Source of the DNA: an uncultured Marinicella sp.
Lineage (GTDB): Bacteria; Pseudomonadota; Gammaproteobacteria; Xanthomonadales; Marinicellaceae
Assembly (NCBI GenBank): GCA_947502925.1
Contig: CANNBS010000005.1
Coordinates: 1 to 64,000 of the forward strand
DNA length: 64,000 bases
Reading direction: 5' to 3'
Positions 29,473 through 42,822 of this stretch are shown piece by piece. The position numbers and the translations under genes are program-made. Position 1 is the stretch's first letter. Every line of letters starts with the position of its first letter. Under the pieces are notes generated by a model that was given only the letters and a program-made list of their open reading frames with translations, did not search any database and was not told the DNA's origin.

Positions 29473-30495
29473 TTAAAACCAAGGGCCAATTTGGTAAACT
29501 TTTAAAACAGCCACGACCATAATCCAGACAATGGTAATCGGAATAAACACTTTCCATCCAAGCCGCATGATTTGGTCATAACGATAGCGTGGCAAGGTGG
29601 CTCGCAACCAAAAATAGGTATACAAGAAAATGGATGTTTTTGCGATAAACCACAAAATACTCGGTTGGGCCAACCAACTGTCACCCCAAAATGGAGAATA
29701 CCAGCCACCTAAAAACAGCAAAGTCGCCAGGGCTGATATTAAAATCATGTTGGCATATTCACCCAAGAAGAATAAGGCAAAAGCCGCACCGGAATATTCC
29801 ACGTGGAAACCGGCGACAATTTCAGATTCGCCTTCAGCCACGTCAAAAGGCGCTCGGTTTGTTTCAGCCACACCGGATATAAAGTAGACAATAAAAAGTG
29901 GGAACAACGGTATAAAAAACCAGTTAAACAAGCCGCCCTGCTGGCCTTCCACAATACCGGATATGTTCAACGTACCGGCAGCCACTAAAACCCCCACCAG
30001 TGCAAACCCCATGGCAATTTCATAAGAAATAATCTGGGCCGCAGAACGCAATGCGCCTAATAATGCGTACTTTGAATTTGAAGCCCAACCGGCAATAATG
30101 ACACCATATACACCTAACGATGTCATGGCCAGCACATAAGCTAAACCGGCATTAATATCAGCCAGTACCAAACCTTCTGAAAACGGAATCACCGCCCAGG
30201 CGGCAAAAGCCGTGGCCAGGGTAATCATCGGCGCCACCACAAACAAGAATTTATTGGCCTTTTGCGGAAAAATAATTTCTTTGGTTAGCAGTTTAAGTAC
30301 GTCAGCAAAGGGTTGTCCGATACCGCGCAATTTAAAACCCAGGAATCCCACACGGTTGGGTCCGAGTCGTGCGTGCATAAAACCAATGACTTTTCGTTCA
30401 AAATAAGTCAGGTACGCAACCACCAATATAATAGACAGCACGATGGCCAATATTTTTGCCATGGTCCAGGCTAAATAAATAAATGTTTCCATCAT
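29473..30495 (-). CDS. nuoH: NADH-quinone oxidoreductase subunit H
   Basis: A 340-residue membrane subunit with about eight helices that forms the quinone chamber with NuoB and Nuo[10 protein letters not shown] and the acidic loop [27 protein letters not shown] region contain the conserved residues of the E-channel. It overlaps nuoG by 4 nt. Confidence 0.96.
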   Translation of the reverse strand: MMETFIYLAWTMAKILAIVLSIILVVAYLTYFERKVIGFMHARLGPNRVGFLGFKLRGIGQPFADVLKLLTKEIIFPQKANKFLFVVAPMITLATAFAAWAVIPFSEGLVLADINAGLAYVLAMTSLGVYGVIIAGWASNSKYALLGALRSAAQIISYEIAMGFALVGVLVAAGTLNISGIVEGQQGGLFNWFFIPLFPLFIVYFISGVAETNRAPFDVAEGESEIVAGFHVEYSGAAFALFFLGEYANMILISALATLLFLGGWYSPFWGDSWLAQPSILWFIAKTSIFLYTYFWLRATLPRYRYDQIMRLGWKVFIPITIVWIMVVAVLKVYQIGPWF

Positions 30496-32828
30496 GACTG
30501 GGCTCCGATAATACTCACCGATAACTCACCGGCATTGATATTCAAGGTACTGAGTCGTCCCATATTAATGACCGCCGAACCGGTCGGAACCGCTTCATCT
30601 GTGGCCAAAGTTAATTCTGCATATCGACCATTTTGCTCTACCGAAACCAAATCACCGGCCTCAAATCCAATCGACAATAAATCGCCGGGATTTACATAGA
30701 CCGTGTCAGCCGTCGCTAACTTGGATTCCTGCAAGGGCCGAGAGCGGCGCACCAGGGCATCACCATCATAAATACCATGGTGTGCATATAACACCAGACC
30801 TTTGGCTTTATAAGCGTCGATTTCTTTTATTGCCACCGGTACCGGCGTCGGTAAGGATTTTAATTGTTCTGTTTCTTGCATGACTTCATGCACATCTTCA
30901 TACTCAAACCCATCAAAACCGAGGATATTACCTAACACCCGCAACACCCGCCAACCAGGTTTGGTGTCACCCGGTGCTTTGTGTGCCACCAGCGCGTCTT
31001 GTCGCTGACCATAATTATTGATCAGACTGCCACTGGTTTCCGGTAATAAAGCAATGGGTAAAATCAAATCTGCTCTGGACTTCAATGCTTCATCACAAAA
31101 TGCATTAAAAACAACCGTCATCTCACTGTTAACTAAGCATTCTTTGATTTTAGCCGGTTCGGCAAAATCCTGAATTTCAGCCTGGTAGATGAGATTAACA
31201 GCATGGTCATTGCGCTTAATATCTTGATCATTATACAAACCGTTTAATGCCGCCCCCATACTGTTGGCGCCATCAAGTACTTGATTGATTGACGCATCAA
31301 CCAATGGAGCCATCCATTCCACCAATGCTTTGATTAATTGAGCCTGTGGATGACGGGCTGAAATTTGGCCCAGGATAAACAACGTTTTATGATCGTTTTT
31401 CAACAAAGATTTAGCCAGGGAGTTAATGTCTTCGTCAGCTGATTGCTGTTGTAACCAGTCACCCAGAGCACCATCGGGTTTCCGGCCTGAAATTTCGGCT
31501 AAACTCAGTGCCAGTGAACCGAGTTTTTTCACCCAATCCATCTGATGCCCAGTGATGTCTAATTTCAAATCAAAGTTTTGCTCAAAATGACAAGGACCAA
31601 AGGCATTCACCTCGGCGCCGTTTAACCAGGCTTGTCGGATTTTGTGATTTAAAATGGGTTGCTCATGTCGGGCATAACAACCCACCATAATAATTTGCTT
31701 TTGCTCGGCCACATCAGCCAAACTCACTTCAGTGCGCGGTGCCTGAAATGACGCGCTAAAATCAACGGTACTTAATCGGTGTTCATGCTGATCACTGCCC
31801 AGTTGGTCGAATAATTTTTTCAACAAAAAGTATTCTTCACTGGTGGTATGTTGGCCGGTGTATAAGGCCACTTCTTCAGCTGCCGTGTCTTTTAATTTAT
31901 CGGCTAAAATAGTCAGCGCCTGTTCCCAGGTAATGACATTCCATTGACCACTTTGCTTCACCATGGGCTGGGTCACACGGTCCTGGTCATTATTTAAACC
32001 ATGAATACCGTAACGATCCCGGTCTGACAACCAGGCTTCGTTAATCGATTCATTTTCACGCGGCACCGCACGTAAGATTTTACCGTGGCGGGTGTGATAA
32101 TAGATATTAGAACCCAGGGCATCATGCATGGATAAACCGGCTGTGGCCATCAGTTCCCAGGCACGGGCTTTAAAGCGGAATGGTTTATTGGTGAGGGCAC
32201 CCACCGGACATAAATCAATGATATTGCCCGACATTTCAGAATCTAATCCCTGACCAATGGCGGTGGCAATATAGGTTCGGTCTCCACGACCGATGCCACC
32301 CAATTCATCGGTACCGGCAATTTCATTTAAAAATCGCACACAACGGGTACAATGAATACAGCGGGTCATATCTGACGCCACCAGACTGCCTAAATCTTCA
32401 TCAGCAACGGATCGCTTGCCTTCCACAAAACGAGATACATCGCGACCATAACCCATGGCCACATCCTGTAACTCACATTCACCACCCTGGTCACAAATCG
32501 GACAATCCAGCGGATGGTTTATGAGTAAAAACTCCATGGCATTTTTCTGGCCACTGGTGGCACGTTTTGAACGGGTATAAATTTTCATGCCGTCAACCAC
32601 CGGCGTGGCACAGGCCGGCAGTGGTTTTGGCGCTTTTTCAACGTCCACCATACACATGCGACAGTTGGCCGCAATGGATAATTTTTTATGATAGCAAAAC
32701 CGGGGTACGTTGATGCCATGGGCGTCCGTGGCATGAATAATCATACTGCCTTTATCGGCTAATACCGTTTGACCATCAATTTCAATGGACACCTTATCTT
32801 CAGGCACCTGATTGCTTGTCTCGGTCAT
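30492..32828 (-). CDS. nuoG: NADH-quinone oxidoreductase subunit G
   Basis: A 778-residue iron-sulfur subunit. The N-terminal region carries the [2Fe-2S] N1b cysteines (CRMCMVDV...CATPV), the N5 ligands with [14 protein letters not shown], and the N4 ligands in [10 protein letters not shown] plus CPVGA. The segment after [14 protein letters not shown] runs straight into [12 protein letters not shown] with no cysteine cluster, so the extra N7 cluster of the E. coli protein appears absent and the protein resembles the mitochondrial type. The molybdopterin-oxidoreductase-like C-terminal domain is present but shorter than in E. coli (about 908 residues in total there). Confidence 0.95.
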   Translation of the reverse strand: MTETSNQVPEDKVSIEIDGQTVLADKGSMIIHATDAHGINVPRFCYHKKLSIAANCRMCMVDVEKAPKPLPACATPVVDGMKIYTRSKRATSGQKNAMEFLLINHPLDCPICDQGGECELQDVAMGYGRDVSRFVEGKRSVADEDLGSLVASDMTRCIHCTRCVRFLNEIAGTDELGGIGRGDRTYIATAIGQGLDSEMSGNIIDLCPVGALTNKPFRFKARAWELMATAGLSMHDALGSNIYYHTRHGKILRAVPRENESINEAWLSDRDRYGIHGLNNDQDRVTQPMVKQSGQWNVITWEQALTILADKLKDTAAEEVALYTGQHTTSEEYFLLKKLFDQLGSDQHEHRLSTVDFSASFQAPRTEVSLADVAEQKQIIMVGCYARHEQPILNHKIRQAWLNGAEVNAFGPCHFEQNFDLKLDITGHQMDWVKKLGSLALSLAEISGRKPDGALGDWLQQQSADEDINSLAKSLLKNDHKTLFILGQISARHPQAQLIKALVEWMAPLVDASINQVLDGANSMGAALNGLYNDQDIKRNDHAVNLIYQAEIQDFAEPAKIKECLVNSEMTVVFNAFCDEALKSRADLILPIALLPETSGSLINNYGQRQDALVAHKAPGDTKPGWRVLRVLGNILGFDGFEYEDVHEVMQETEQLKSLPTPVPVAIKEIDAYKAKGLVLYAHHGIYDGDALVRRSRPLQESKLATADTVYVNPGDLLSIGFEAGDLVSVEQNGRYAELTLATDEAVPTGSAVINMGRLSTLNINAGELSVSIIGAQS

Positions 32829-34102
32829 GAAGTTAACCTCTCATTCATTGATTTCTTGTGTTTGACGATGTACTCAAACTCATCCCAGTAATACTTTAAA
32901 ATGCCTTGCACAGGCCATGCAGCAGCTTCACCAAAGGCACAAATGGTGTGACCTTCAATTTGTCCGGCGGCTTGACGTAACAGTTCGATGTCTTTTTGTT
33001 CACCACCACCGGCCAGGATGCGATCCAGCATTCGGTACATCCAGCCTGTGCCTTCGCGACAAGGTGTACATTGACCACAGGATTCCATGTAATAAAACCG
33101 TGATATACGCTGACAGACTTCCACCATACAGGTGCCCTCAGCCATCACGATAACTGCACCGGAACCTAATCCGGATCCGGCTTCACCCAATGAATCATAG
33201 TCCATGGTTAAGCCCATCATCACGTCAGCCGGTAATACTTTCATCGATGAGCCACCGGGAATCACTGCTTTGAGTTTTTTGCCGTCTAACACACCACCGG
33301 CCATTTCCAGCAGGTCTTTAAAAGGCGTTCCCAGTGGGATTTCATAATTGCCCGGTTTATTCACATGACCGGACACAGAGAAAATTTTCACGCCACCATT
33401 ATTGGGTTTACCCAGTTCTAAAAACCAGTCAGCACCCTGACGCATAATGGCCGGCACTGAAGCCAGTGATTCGGTGTTATTAATGGTTGTGGGTTTGCCG
33501 TAGATACCATAATTGGCCGGGAATGGCGGTTTATAACGTGGCAGGCCCTTTTTACCTTCCAGCGATTCCATCAGAGCCGTTTCTTCACCGCAAATATAAG
33601 CACCGGCACCATAGGTTCCGATGATATCCACATCAATGCCGGTATCCTGAATATTGCGACCCAGTAATCCCGCGTCATAGGCTTCTTTTAAGGCTGCTTC
33701 GAAATTCTCGTAGGGCTCATGGTGAAATTCACCACGTAAATAGTTATAGCCTACTGTGGCGCCCATGGCATAACAACCAATGGCCATACCTTCAATCAGC
33801 GCATGCGGGTTATAGCGCAAAATATCACGGTCATGACAGGTGCCCGGCTCAGATTCATCCGAGTTACATAATAAATACTTTTGACCCGGGGCATCTTTGG
33901 GCATAAAACTCCATTTTAAGCCGGTGGGGAACCCTGCCCCACCCCGACCGCGTAGGGCCGATGCTTTTATGGTGTTAATTATTTCATCACGATCGGTTTT
34001 CTCGGCCAGAATTTTTTTCCAGGCCTGATAACCGCCTTTATCCATATAATCCTTTAAGGAAGGATCTTTATCGGGGTTAAGACATACGTTGACTTGTTCC
34101 AT
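32825..34102 (-). CDS. nuoF: NADH-quinone oxidoreductase subunit F
   Basis: A 425-residue flavoprotein that oxidises [21 protein letters not shown] binds [20 protein letters not shown] contacts FMN, and [10 protein letters not shown] supplies the [4Fe-4S] cluster N3, with a further Cys downstream in [11 protein letters not shown]. Overlaps nuoG by 4 nt and nuoE by 1 nt. Confidence 0.97.
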   Translation of the reverse strand: MEQVNVCLNPDKDPSLKDYMDKGGYQAWKKILAEKTDRDEIINTIKASALRGRGGAGFPTGLKWSFMPKDAPGQKYLLCNSDESEPGTCHDRDILRYNPHALIEGMAIGCYAMGATVGYNYLRGEFHHEPYENFEAALKEAYDAGLLGRNIQDTGIDVDIIGTYGAGAYICGEETALMESLEGKKGLPRYKPPFPANYGIYGKPTTINNTESLASVPAIMRQGADWFLELGKPNNGGVKIFSVSGHVNKPGNYEIPLGTPFKDLLEMAGGVLDGKKLKAVIPGGSSMKVLPADVMMGLTMDYDSLGEAGSGLGSGAVIVMAEGTCMVEVCQRISRFYYMESCGQCTPCREGTGWMYRMLDRILAGGGEQKDIELLRQAAGQIEGHTICAFGEAAAWPVQGILKYYWDEFEYIVKHKKSMNERLTS

Positions 34103-34626
34103 TATTCCAAACCTCCAAGAATTTCATCGATTGTCTCTTCGGTTAAATTCTCATGATAATGACCATCAATAATCATCATCGGTGCACCGGTACAAGCAGC
34201 GACACACTCTTCTTCCATGACTAACGTGATGCGACCATCTTCAGTGGTTTGTCCGAGTTTAATATTCAATTTATCTTCGGCATATTTAACCACCTTGTCC
34301 GCACCGCGTAACATACAAGAGATGTTGGTGCATATTGAGATTTTATGGCGACCCACCGGCTGGGTATGAAACATCGAATAAAATTCAGCAGCTTCACGTA
34401 CCCAGACCAACGGTATATCGATATATTCCGATACGGCCGCCATAAGTTCAGTGCTGATCCATCCGCCATTTTGATCCTGAACCGCGTGCAAAGCACCTAA
34501 TACGGCTGAACGGCGCTGTTCATGTGGGTATTTCTTCAACCAATAGTCAATGGTTGCTTTGGTTTCATCTGTTAATAAGTCCAGATGAGTTTTTTCTGTA
34601 TTTTGTGGATTGACAATCTGAAACAT
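34102..34626 (-). CDS. nuoE: NADH-quinone oxidoreductase subunit E
   Basis: A 174-residue thioredoxin-like [2Fe-2S] subunit carrying cluster N1a. The four ligands are in CTNISCM and [11 protein letters not shown]. It sits beside NuoF in the NADH-oxidising module and shares single bases with both neighbouring frames. Confidence 0.96.
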   Translation of the reverse strand: MFQIVNPQNTEKTHLDLLTDETKATIDYWLKKYPHEQRRSAVLGALHAVQDQNGGWISTELMAAVSEYIDIPLVWVREAAEFYSMFHTQPVGRHKISICTNISCMLRGADKVVKYAEDKLNIKLGQTTEDGRITLVMEEECVAACTGAPMMIIDGHYHENLTEETIDEILGGLE

Positions 34627-35879
34627 CAGCGATCTATCTCCCCGAAAACAATATCCATAGTTCCGATAACGGCCACGACATCCGATAACATGTGGCCCTT
34701 CACCATGTCATTCATGGCTGATAAGTGGGCAAAGCCGGGTGCCCGTAATTTAACCCGAAATGGTTTATTGGAGTCATCTGAAATCATATACACACCAAAT
34801 TCACCTTTCGGCGCTTCAACCGCACTGTAAACTTCACCAGCAGGTACTGAATAACCCTCGGTAAATAGTTTAAAGTGCATGATGAGTGATTCCATGTCAT
34901 CTTTCATGGTGGCTCTTTTGGGTGGTACCACTTTGTAGTTATCAGCCACCACAGGTCCGGGATTGTCTCTTAACCATTTAACACATTGTTTAATAATTCG
35001 TGTCGATTGTGACATTTCTTCCATCCGTACCAGATAACGGTCATAGCAATCACCATTAACACCCACCGGCACATCAAAGTCCACTTTATCGTAGGCGGCA
35101 TAAGTTTGCTTTTTACGTAAATCCCAAGCCACGCCACTACCCCGTAGCATCGGACCGGTGAAACCCCAGGCCTTGGCTTGTTCAGGTGACACCACGCCCA
35201 CACCAACCGTACGCTGCTTCCAGATACGGTTTTCTTCCAATAAAGTGCGGTATTCTGCGATTTTATCGGGAAAATCATTGGCAAAAGCTTCGATAAAATC
35301 GAGTAAAGAACCTTCACGCCATTCGTTGACTTGTTTTAAGTCATCGCCTTTGGTCCATTGGCTTTCTTTATGTTTGGGCATTTTTTCAGGTAAATCACGA
35401 TAAACACCACCGGGACGATAATAGGTGGCATGCATCCGTGCACCGGACACCGCTTCGTACATATCCATACACATTTCACGTTCCCGAAAGGCATATAAAA
35501 ACAGTGCCATGGCGCCCAAATCCAGACCATGTGTTCCAATCCACATCAGGTGATTCCGGATACGGGTAATCTCATCAAACATGGTTCGGATATATTGCGC
35601 ACGAATCGGCGCTTCAATATCCAGCAGTTTTTCTATGGCACGCACATAAGCATGCTCATTACACATCATGGACACATAGTCCAGGCGATCCATGTAACCG
35701 ATGGATTGGTTAAAAGGCTTACTCTCAGCCAGCTTTTCGGTGGCACGATGTAATAAGCCAACATGCGGATCGGCGTGGGTGATGACCTCGCCATCCATTT
35801 CCAAAATTAATCGTAACACCCCATGGGCGGCCGGATGCTGAGGCCCGAAATTCATGGTGTAGTTTTTAATCTCAGCCAT
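34626..35879 (-). CDS. nuoD: NADH-quinone oxidoreductase subunit D
   Basis: A 417-residue 49-kDa-type subunit lining the quinone site. [15 protein letters not shown] and the tyrosine/histidine region are typical, and the C-terminal GEIDR is conserved. It is a separate gene from nuoC, unlike the nuoCD fusion of E. coli, and touches nuoC by 1 nt. Confidence 0.97.
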   Translation of the reverse strand: MAEIKNYTMNFGPQHPAAHGVLRLILEMDGEVITHADPHVGLLHRATEKLAESKPFNQSIGYMDRLDYVSMMCNEHAYVRAIEKLLDIEAPIRAQYIRTMFDEITRIRNHLMWIGTHGLDLGAMALFLYAFREREMCMDMYEAVSGARMHATYYRPGGVYRDLPEKMPKHKESQWTKGDDLKQVNEWREGSLLDFIEAFANDFPDKIAEYRTLLEENRIWKQRTVGVGVVSPEQAKAWGFTGPMLRGSGVAWDLRKKQTYAAYDKVDFDVPVGVNGDCYDRYLVRMEEMSQSTRIIKQCVKWLRDNPGPVVADNYKVVPPKRATMKDDMESLIMHFKLFTEGYSVPAGEVYSAVEAPKGEFGVYMISDDSNKPFRVKLRAPGFAHLSAMNDMVKGHMLSDVVAVIGTMDIVFGEIDR

Positions 35880-36592
35880 TATGAATTCTCCTGATCGGCT
35901 GTGTTATCAACATAACGTGAATCACGACGAATGGTCTTTGGTACCAATACCCTTGGTTCAATCGATACCGGTTGGTACACCACACGTTGTTTGTCTTCAT
36001 CGTATTTCACTTCCACATTACCGATTAACGGGAAGTCCTTTCTGAAAGGATGACCAATAAAGCCATAATCTGTCAAAATTCGGCGCAAATCGGGATGACC
36101 CTGAAAAATAATGCCATATAAATCAAAAGCTTCCCGCTCAAACCAGTTCACACCGGGCCAGATATCAATCAATGAAGGCACCACCAGCATGCCTTCATCA
36201 GGCGCAAAGCATTTTAAGGTCAGACGATGATTCTTGTTAAGAGATAACAACTGTACGACCACTGCAAACCGGTTGGCCACTGCTTCTTTACGGCGCTCAC
36301 TCCAGGAAAAGCGACCCGGACCTTTGCCCCGGATACCGCGACTAAAACCGGTGTATGTGACATCTTCCGTGGGCCACTCAGCCTCTCCATAACTCAGATA
36401 ATCAACCCCACAGACATCAATACACTGGTCGAAATCAAAATCACGTTCATCACGTAAAGCTTTGGCCACTTCCAGCCAGGATTCAACCGGAACAGTACAA
36501 ACAATGCCTTGTCTGGTTTCTTTTATGGTGAGATCGACATCACCGAAATGAGCCGCTAAATCTTTGCTTAATTGTCTTTTGTAATTACTCAT
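35879..36592 (-). CDS. nuoC: NADH-quinone oxidoreductase subunit C
   Basis: A 237-residue 30-kDa-type subunit of the hydrophilic arm. The conserved core [16 protein letters not shown] and [23 protein letters not shown] is intact. It overlaps nuoB by 4 nt. Confidence 0.96.
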   Translation of the reverse strand: MSNYKRQLSKDLAAHFGDVDLTIKETRQGIVCTVPVESWLEVAKALRDERDFDFDQCIDVCGVDYLSYGEAEWPTEDVTYTGFSRGIRGKGPGRFSWSERRKEAVANRFAVVVQLLSLNKNHRLTLKCFAPDEGMLVVPSLIDIWPGVNWFEREAFDLYGIIFQGHPDLRRILTDYGFIGHPFRKDFPLIGNVEVKYDEDKQRVVYQPVSIEPRVLVPKTIRRDSRYVDNTADQENS

Positions 36593-37101
36593 GATGTTCG
36601 GGCAATGGTGTTGGTGCGTTTAATTTTTTTCTGCAATTGCAAGATGCCGTAAATCAAAGCTTCTGCTGTCGGCGGACAACCGGGTACATAAATATCAACA
36701 GGCACCACACGGTCACAGCCACGAACCACGGAATAAGAATAATGGTAGTAGCCACCACCATTGGAGCATGAACCCATGGATATGACATATTTGGGCTCAG
36801 GCATCTGATCATAAACTTTGCGTAACGCCGGTGCCATTTTATTGACCAGCGTTCCGGCCACAATCATGACATCGGACTGCCTGGGAGAAGGTCTGAAAAT
36901 GACGCCAAAACGGTCTAAATCATATCGCGCTGCGCCGGCGTGCATCATTTCAACCGCACAACAGGCCAAGCCAAAGGTCATCGGCCACAAGGAGCCGGTG
37001 CGTGCCCAATGTAATAAATCATCTACACGTGCGGTTACAAAACCCTTGTCACCTGTGCCGTGGTCAACCACGGGCTGCATAATATTATCAACTATTCCCA
37101 T
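36589..37101 (-). CDS. nuoB: NADH-quinone oxidoreductase subunit B
   Basis: A 170-residue subunit carrying the terminal cluster N2. Ligands are the tandem cysteines of LACCAVEMM, plus GSCSNGGG and [12 protein letters not shown] start it at the ATG at 37101 because AGGAG lies 7 nt upstream; an upstream in-frame alternative would run through that site and further into nuoA. The start overlaps the end of nuoA by 10 nt. Confidence 0.96.
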   Translation of the reverse strand: MGIVDNIMQPVVDHGTGDKGFVTARVDDLLHWARTGSLWPMTFGLACCAVEMMHAGAARYDLDRFGVIFRPSPRQSDVMIVAGTLVNKMAPALRKVYDQMPEPKYVISMGSCSNGGGYYHYSYSVVRGCDRVVPVDIYVPGCPPTAEALIYGILQLQKKIKRTNTIARTS

Positions 37102-37448
37102 TCCAATGCTCCTTTCTTCCACTCATAAATAAAACCTATGACCAACAGTAACAAAAACAAGAACATAGAAACCAGTCCAAATGCACCTAATTCGGTTAAA
37201 ACAGCCGCCCAGGGAAACAAAAAGGCAATTTCTAAATCGAAGATAATGAATAAGATGGCCACCAGATAAAACCGCACATCAAATTTCATGTGGGCATCGT
37301 CAAAGGCTTCAAAGCCACACTCATAGGGTGAAACTTTCTCGTCATTGGTTTTTCGGGTACCAAAAATCAGGCCCAAAGAGATTAACACCACGCCCAGGCC
37401 GACAGAAACGGCCAAAAACAATAACACCGGAAAATATTCGGCAATCAT
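37092..37448 (-). CDS. nuoA: NADH-quinone oxidoreductase subunit A
   Basis: A 118-residue protein with three helices; [15 protein letters not shown] is the conserved loop with the quinone-pocket cysteine. First gene of the 14-gene nuo operon, 54 bp downstream of tRNA-Leu. No strong promoter stands out in the short gap, so transcription may come partly from the tRNA/secG side. Confidence 0.96.
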   Translation of the reverse strand: MIAEYFPVLLFLAVSVGLGVVLISLGLIFGTRKTNDEKVSPYECGFEAFDDAHMKFDVRFYLVAILFIIFDLEIAFLFPWAAVLTELGAFGLVSMFLFLLLLVIGFIYEWKKGALEWE

Positions 37449-37501
37449 ACATCCATTCCTATTCTACATTCAGAGAACTTAATAAAGACCTCTATCGATA
37501 T

Positions 37502-37588
37502 TGGTGCCGAAGGCCGGACTTGAACCGGCACGACTGTTAAGCCACTACCCCCTCAAGATAGCGTGTCTACCAATTCCACCACTTCGGC
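37502..37588 (-). tRNA. leuU: tRNA-Leu (anticodon GAG)
   Basis: An 87-nt class II tRNA with the 3' CCA encoded. Acceptor GCCGAAG pairs with CTTCGGC; the anticodon arm CTATC-TTGAGGG-GGTAG gives anticodon GAG (codons CUC/CUU); GGTTCAAGTCC forms the T-loop, and a short variable arm (TGGCTTAACAGTCG) is present. Its place between secG and nuo matches leuU beside secG in E. coli. Confidence 0.97.
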
Positions 37589-37655
37589 ACATAATAAATC
37601 ATAACATTCATTGAACATTATGGCATCCAATCGCATCGCACATGATACGATTCAA

Positions 37656-38129
37656 TTACTGATTACCGCCTTGATCTTCATCAATCGCCTGCGGTTCATC
37701 GTTGGGCATATCTTCAGTGTTTGACTCTACGGCCTCAACCGTGTTCGAGTCATCTGAATCAGCCGCTTGTTGTTGGGGCAATTCATCATTAACCGCACTG
37801 TCCTCACCCGGAATCATGGTGTCCGGTCGCTGTTCATTGTCCATGCTGCCCATAACCCCTAAATCCTGGGTTTCTGATTGTTCAGTCACACCATAGGTGT
37901 TCTGAAAATCTATACTAATGGCCATGGTAACAATAAAAAACAAAGTGGCCAACACCGCGGTACTTTTAGATAAAAAAGAACTGGAACCTTTTGCACCAAA
38001 CACAGTGCCTGAAGCGCCGCTACCAAAAGCCGAACCGGCGGTTGCACCCGGCCCACGTTGAAAAAGAATAAACCCAATCATGGCAATGGTAACCAGTACT
38101 TGTAATATATTTAAAAAATTAATCGTCAT
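37656..38129 (-). CDS. secG: Preprotein translocase subunit SecG with acidic C-terminal tail
   Basis: A 157-residue protein. Two transmembrane helices (about 5-22 and 55-73) flank the conserved GAFGSGASGTVFGAKGS-like loop that marks SecG, the auxiliary subunit of the SecYEG channel. The protein is longer than usual (about 110): a tail of some 75 residues rich in D, E, N and Q follows the second helix and has no recognised domain. It stands between tpiA and tRNA-Leu, the usual gammaproteobacterial order. Confidence 0.93.
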   Translation of the reverse strand: MTINFLNILQVLVTIAMIGFILFQRGPGATAGSAFGSGASGTVFGAKGSSSFLSKSTAVLATLFFIVTMAISIDFQNTYGVTEQSETQDLGVMGSMDNEQRPDTMIPGEDSAVNDELPQQQAADSDDSNTVEAVESNTEDMPNDEPQAIDEDQGGNQ

Positions 38130-38186
38130 TTAATTGTCTCCTGACTTTGGTTATTCACCGCCGTCTGTGTCAAACTGTCAGATTAT

Positions 38187-38963
38187 TTAGCTTGACTGTG
38201 TTTTATTTAATTGCTTCTTTGCCTGCTGACAAATTGCCATAAAATCTTCCGCTGTTAATGAAGCCCCACCAATGAGTCCACCATCAACATCCGGCATAGA
38301 AAATAGTTCAAAAGCATTGCTGCCTTTACAGCTTCCACCATAAAGCAGCCGAATTTGGCGCGCCATTGTAACATCTTTAGATGCCAATTGAGAACGGATA
38401 AATTGATGAACTTCCTGGGCTTGCTCAGCGCTGGCAGTCAGGCCGGTTCCAATGGCCCAAATAGGCTCATAGGCGATGAAACATTGAGCGGCGTTATCGA
38501 CATTGAGTAAATCAATCACAGCCTTAAGCTGTCGCTCGATAACTGCAAAGGCCTCACCCTGCTCTCGCTGTTGCTGGCTTTCGCCGACACAGACAACCGG
38601 CATAAGACCTTGTGCCAAAGCTTGTTGAAACTTAGCCCGGACCAGATCATCGCTTTCACCATGATCCTGACGCCGTTCTGAATGCCCAATTAAAACCAGT
38701 TGCGTCCCGACGTCTTGTAACATCTTCGCACTGACTTCACCGGTATGAGCACCGGTGTCATGGGCACTGACATCCTGAGCACCTGTGATGATAGAATCAG
38801 CAGCCGCTGCTTTTAATAGTGGCACATAAACATACGGCACACACAAGGCCACATCCAGGCCTTTCAGCGACTCATCGAATGCATCAAAATCTGCTAACCA
38901 TTGACGCAGCATGGCTTGGTTCCCATGTAGTTTCCAGTTTCCCGCCACCATCAGTTTACGCAT
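38187..38963 (-). CDS. tpiA: Triosephosphate isomerase
   Basis: A 258-residue glycolytic TIM barrel. Catalytic residues are visible: Lys in GNWKLHG, His in IGHSERR and Glu in [12 protein letters not shown] start it at [11 protein letters not shown] because the family begins there; this ATG lies inside the last codons of gyrA (gatgatgcgtaa), an 8-bp overlap, and an adjacent ATG at 38966 is possible. Longer in-frame starts would overlap gyrA by over 60 nt. Confidence 0.95.
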   Translation of the reverse strand: MRKLMVAGNWKLHGNQAMLRQWLADFDAFDESLKGLDVALCVPYVYVPLLKAAAADSIITGAQDVSAHDTGAHTGEVSAKMLQDVGTQLVLIGHSERRQDHGESDDLVRAKFQQALAQGLMPVVCVGESQQQREQGEAFAVIERQLKAVIDLLNVDNAAQCFIAYEPIWAIGTGLTASAEQAQEVHQFIRSQLASKDVTMARQIRLLYGGSCKGSNAFELFSMPDVDGGLIGGASLTAEDFMAICQQAKKQLNKTQSS

Positions 38964-41574
38964 CATCGGTATCCGCCCGGTCATCTGCATCACCTGTCGC
39001 CGATTGTTCTGATTGTCCGGCATCTGCATCCTCTAACTCTGTGTCTTCTTCGTCCATATTAATAATTTTGGCGATACCAACCAACGACTCATCATCAGCC
39101 AGCCGTATTAACGTCACACCCTGGGTATTACGGCTTAAAGTGGAAATACCGCTCACCGAAGTACGCACCAGCGTTCCGCCATTACTGATTAACATCACTT
39201 GATCATCTTCCTGCACCTGACAGGCACCGACCAATTCACCGTTACGTTCTGATGTTTTAATGGCGATAACACCCTGTCCACCGCGGTGAATGCGGGAAAA
39301 CTCGTCTAAGGCTGTTTGTTTTCCAAAGCCATTTTCGGTGCAGGTTAAAACATGGCCTTCCTCTGCCACAAACATGGAAACCACGTGTTGGCCGGGTTTT
39401 AAATTAATACCCTTGACACCGCGGGCGGTACGACCCATCGAACGCACATCGCTTTCATGGAATCGGATACATTTACCAGCACTTGAGAATAACAGCACAT
39501 CCTGATCGCCGTTGGTGATTTCGACATTGACCAGATAATCATCATCCAACAGACCCAGTCCGATAATACCGTTGGCCCGAGGTCGCGAGAAATTCTCCAG
39601 CGATGTTTTCTTAACCACACCTTTGGCCGTGGCAAAAAACACATAACTGTCAGGATCATAATCACGCACCGGCAAGATGGCGGTAATTTTTTCGCCTTTA
39701 TCCAATGGCAACAAATTCACCAGAGGTTTGCCGCGAGCGGTACGTGACGCCATCGGCAATTCATAGACTTTCAGCCAGTACACCTGTCCCAGGTTACTAA
39801 AGCACAATAACGTGTCGTGGGTGTTTGCTATCCAGAGCTTTTCAACGAAATCATCGTCTTTCATATTGGTGGCAGATTTACCTTTTCCACCACGCGCCTG
39901 GGCGCGATAAACATCCAGTTGTTGCATTTTGGCGTAACCGGCATGAGACAGGGTCACCACCACGTCTTCTTCAATAATCAAATCACGCATGGTTAATTCA
40001 CGCTGACGATTAAGAATTTTGGTACGACGCGCATCACCGAACTGTTCTTTAATTTCAGTGAGCTCTTCAACAATCACTTCAAGCAAACGATCCGGGTTGG
40101 TCAGAATATTCAAATATTCCTTGATGGCAATAATAATGTCTTTAAATTCTTCACTGATTTTATCTTGTTCAAGGCCGGTCAAACGATGTAATTGCAGATC
40201 CAGAATCGCTTTGGCCTGAATCGGTGATAATTGATAACCATCTTTAAAAAAGCCGTAGTCATCACTTAACTCTTCCGGCCGACATAAGTCACCATTGTTA
40301 TCCAACAAAGCTTTGATTAAATCTGCCTGCCATTTCTTCGCCAGCAACCGTTGTTTCGCTTCGGCCGGATTTTTCGATGATTTAATCAGCTCAATCACTT
40401 CTTCGATATTCGCCAGCGCCACAGACAAGCCTTCCAAAATATGGGCACGATCACGGGCTTTGGCCAGTTCATAAATGGTACGTCTGACCACCACTTCCCG
40501 GCGATGCTTGACAAACTCATTCAATACTTCCATCAGAGTCAGTGTTCGCGGCTGGCCATTAACCAGGGCCACCATATTAATGCCGAACACGGTCTGTAAC
40601 TGCGTGAGCTTAAACAGCTGATTAAGTATCACTTCACCGACTTCTCCCCGCTTAAGCTCAATAACAATGCGCATACCGTCTTTATCAGACTCATCACGCA
40701 AAGCAGAAATCCCTTCGATCTTTTTATGTTTAACCAATTCTGCAATTTTTTCAATTAAGCGGGCTTTGTTGACCTGGTATGGCAGCTCATCAATAACAAT
40801 GGTTTGCTTACCATTGGCTTCATCCACTTCAATATCAGAGCGGGCACGCATATATATTTTACCGCGGCCGGTTTCATACGCATCACGAATACCTTCCGAA
40901 CCATTGATAAAAGCCGCCGTCGGGAAATCAGGACCCGGTAAATGGGTCATGACCTCATCCAGCGTAATATCCGGATTACCAATCAAGGCGATTACTGCAT
41001 CAATGACCTCATTGAGGTTATGTGGTGGAATATTGGTGGCCATGCCCACGGCAATGCCTGAAGAACCATTAACCAATAAGGCCGGCACGCGGGTCGGCAG
41101 CACGGAGGGTTCAGAATCGGTTTCATCGTAATTGGGCACAAAATCAACCGTTTCCTTGTCGATATCAGCCAACATTTGATGAGATATCTTGGCCATGCGA
41201 ACTTCGGTGTAACGCATGGCTGCCGGCGAATCACCATCCACCGATCCAAAGTTACCCTGGCCATCCACCAGCATATAGCGCATGGAAAAAGGCTGTGCCA
41301 TACGCACAATGGTGTCATAAACAGCGGAATCACCATGCGGATGGTATTTACCAATCACATCACCGACCACACGGGCTGATTTTTTGTGGGCTTTATTCCA
41401 ACTAACACCCAGAACATTCATGGCATATAACACCCGGCGATGCACTGGTTTTAAGCCATCTCTCACATCCGGCAAGGCCCGGCCCACAATCACACTCATC
41501 GAATAATCGAGGTACGACTTTTGCATCTCGTCTTCGATGTTTATTTTAATAATATCAGTGGAATTTTCCGCCAT
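38956..41574 (-). CDS. gyrA: DNA gyrase subunit A
   Basis: An 872-residue type II topoisomerase subunit. The active-site tyrosine is Y122 (AAMRYTEV) and the quinolone-determining region is the susceptible type, [11 protein letters not shown] with S83 and D87, using the same numbering as E. coli. The C-terminal beta-pinwheel has its GyrA box (ARGGKGKSA region) and the protein ends in a strongly acidic tail. Coupled to tpiA by overlap, an arrangement I would not expect in enterobacteria. Confidence 0.97.
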   Translation of the reverse strand: MAENSTDIIKINIEDEMQKSYLDYSMSVIVGRALPDVRDGLKPVHRRVLYAMNVLGVSWNKAHKKSARVVGDVIGKYHPHGDSAVYDTIVRMAQPFSMRYMLVDGQGNFGSVDGDSPAAMRYTEVRMAKISHQMLADIDKETVDFVPNYDETDSEPSVLPTRVPALLVNGSSGIAVGMATNIPPHNLNEVIDAVIALIGNPDITLDEVMTHLPGPDFPTAAFINGSEGIRDAYETGRGKIYMRARSDIEVDEANGKQTIVIDELPYQVNKARLIEKIAELVKHKKIEGISALRDESDKDGMRIVIELKRGEVGEVILNQLFKLTQLQTVFGINMVALVNGQPRTLTLMEVLNEFVKHRREVVVRRTIYELAKARDRAHILEGLSVALANIEEVIELIKSSKNPAEAKQRLLAKKWQADLIKALLDNNGDLCRPEELSDDYGFFKDGYQLSPIQAKAILDLQLHRLTGLEQDKISEEFKDIIIAIKEYLNILTNPDRLLEVIVEELTEIKEQFGDARRTKILNRQRELTMRDLIIEEDVVVTLSHAGYAKMQQLDVYRAQARGGKGKSATNMKDDDFVEKLWIANTHDTLLCFSNLGQVYWLKVYELPMASRTARGKPLVNLLPLDKGEKITAILPVRDYDPDSYVFFATAKGVVKKTSLENFSRPRANGIIGLGLLDDDYLVNVEITNGDQDVLLFSSAGKCIRFHESDVRSMGRTARGVKGINLKPGQHVVSMFVAEEGHVLTCTENGFGKQTALDEFSRIHRGGQGVIAIKTSERNGELVGACQVQEDDQVMLISNGGTLVRTSVSGISTLSRNTQGVTLIRLADDESLVGIAKIINMDEEDTELEDADAGQSEQSATGDADDRADTDDA

Positions 41575-41677
41575 AAATCAGCATCCCTTAAGGTCAAAAA
41601 TTAAACGCATCATTGTAACATAAATCAGGCTTAAATCTGCGCCTAAATCAATCTCAAAAAGACAACGTCTTTGCTTA

Positions 41678-42814
<1,137 letters not shown>

Positions 42815-42822
42815 TTATAGCA

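Noticed and set aside
38964-39029. Longer N-terminus for tpiA
   Set aside because: It would overlap gyrA by over 60 nt and adds residues before the conserved [11 protein letters not shown].
40900-41400. Quinolone-resistance mutation in GyrA
   Set aside because: S83 and D87 are both the susceptible residues.
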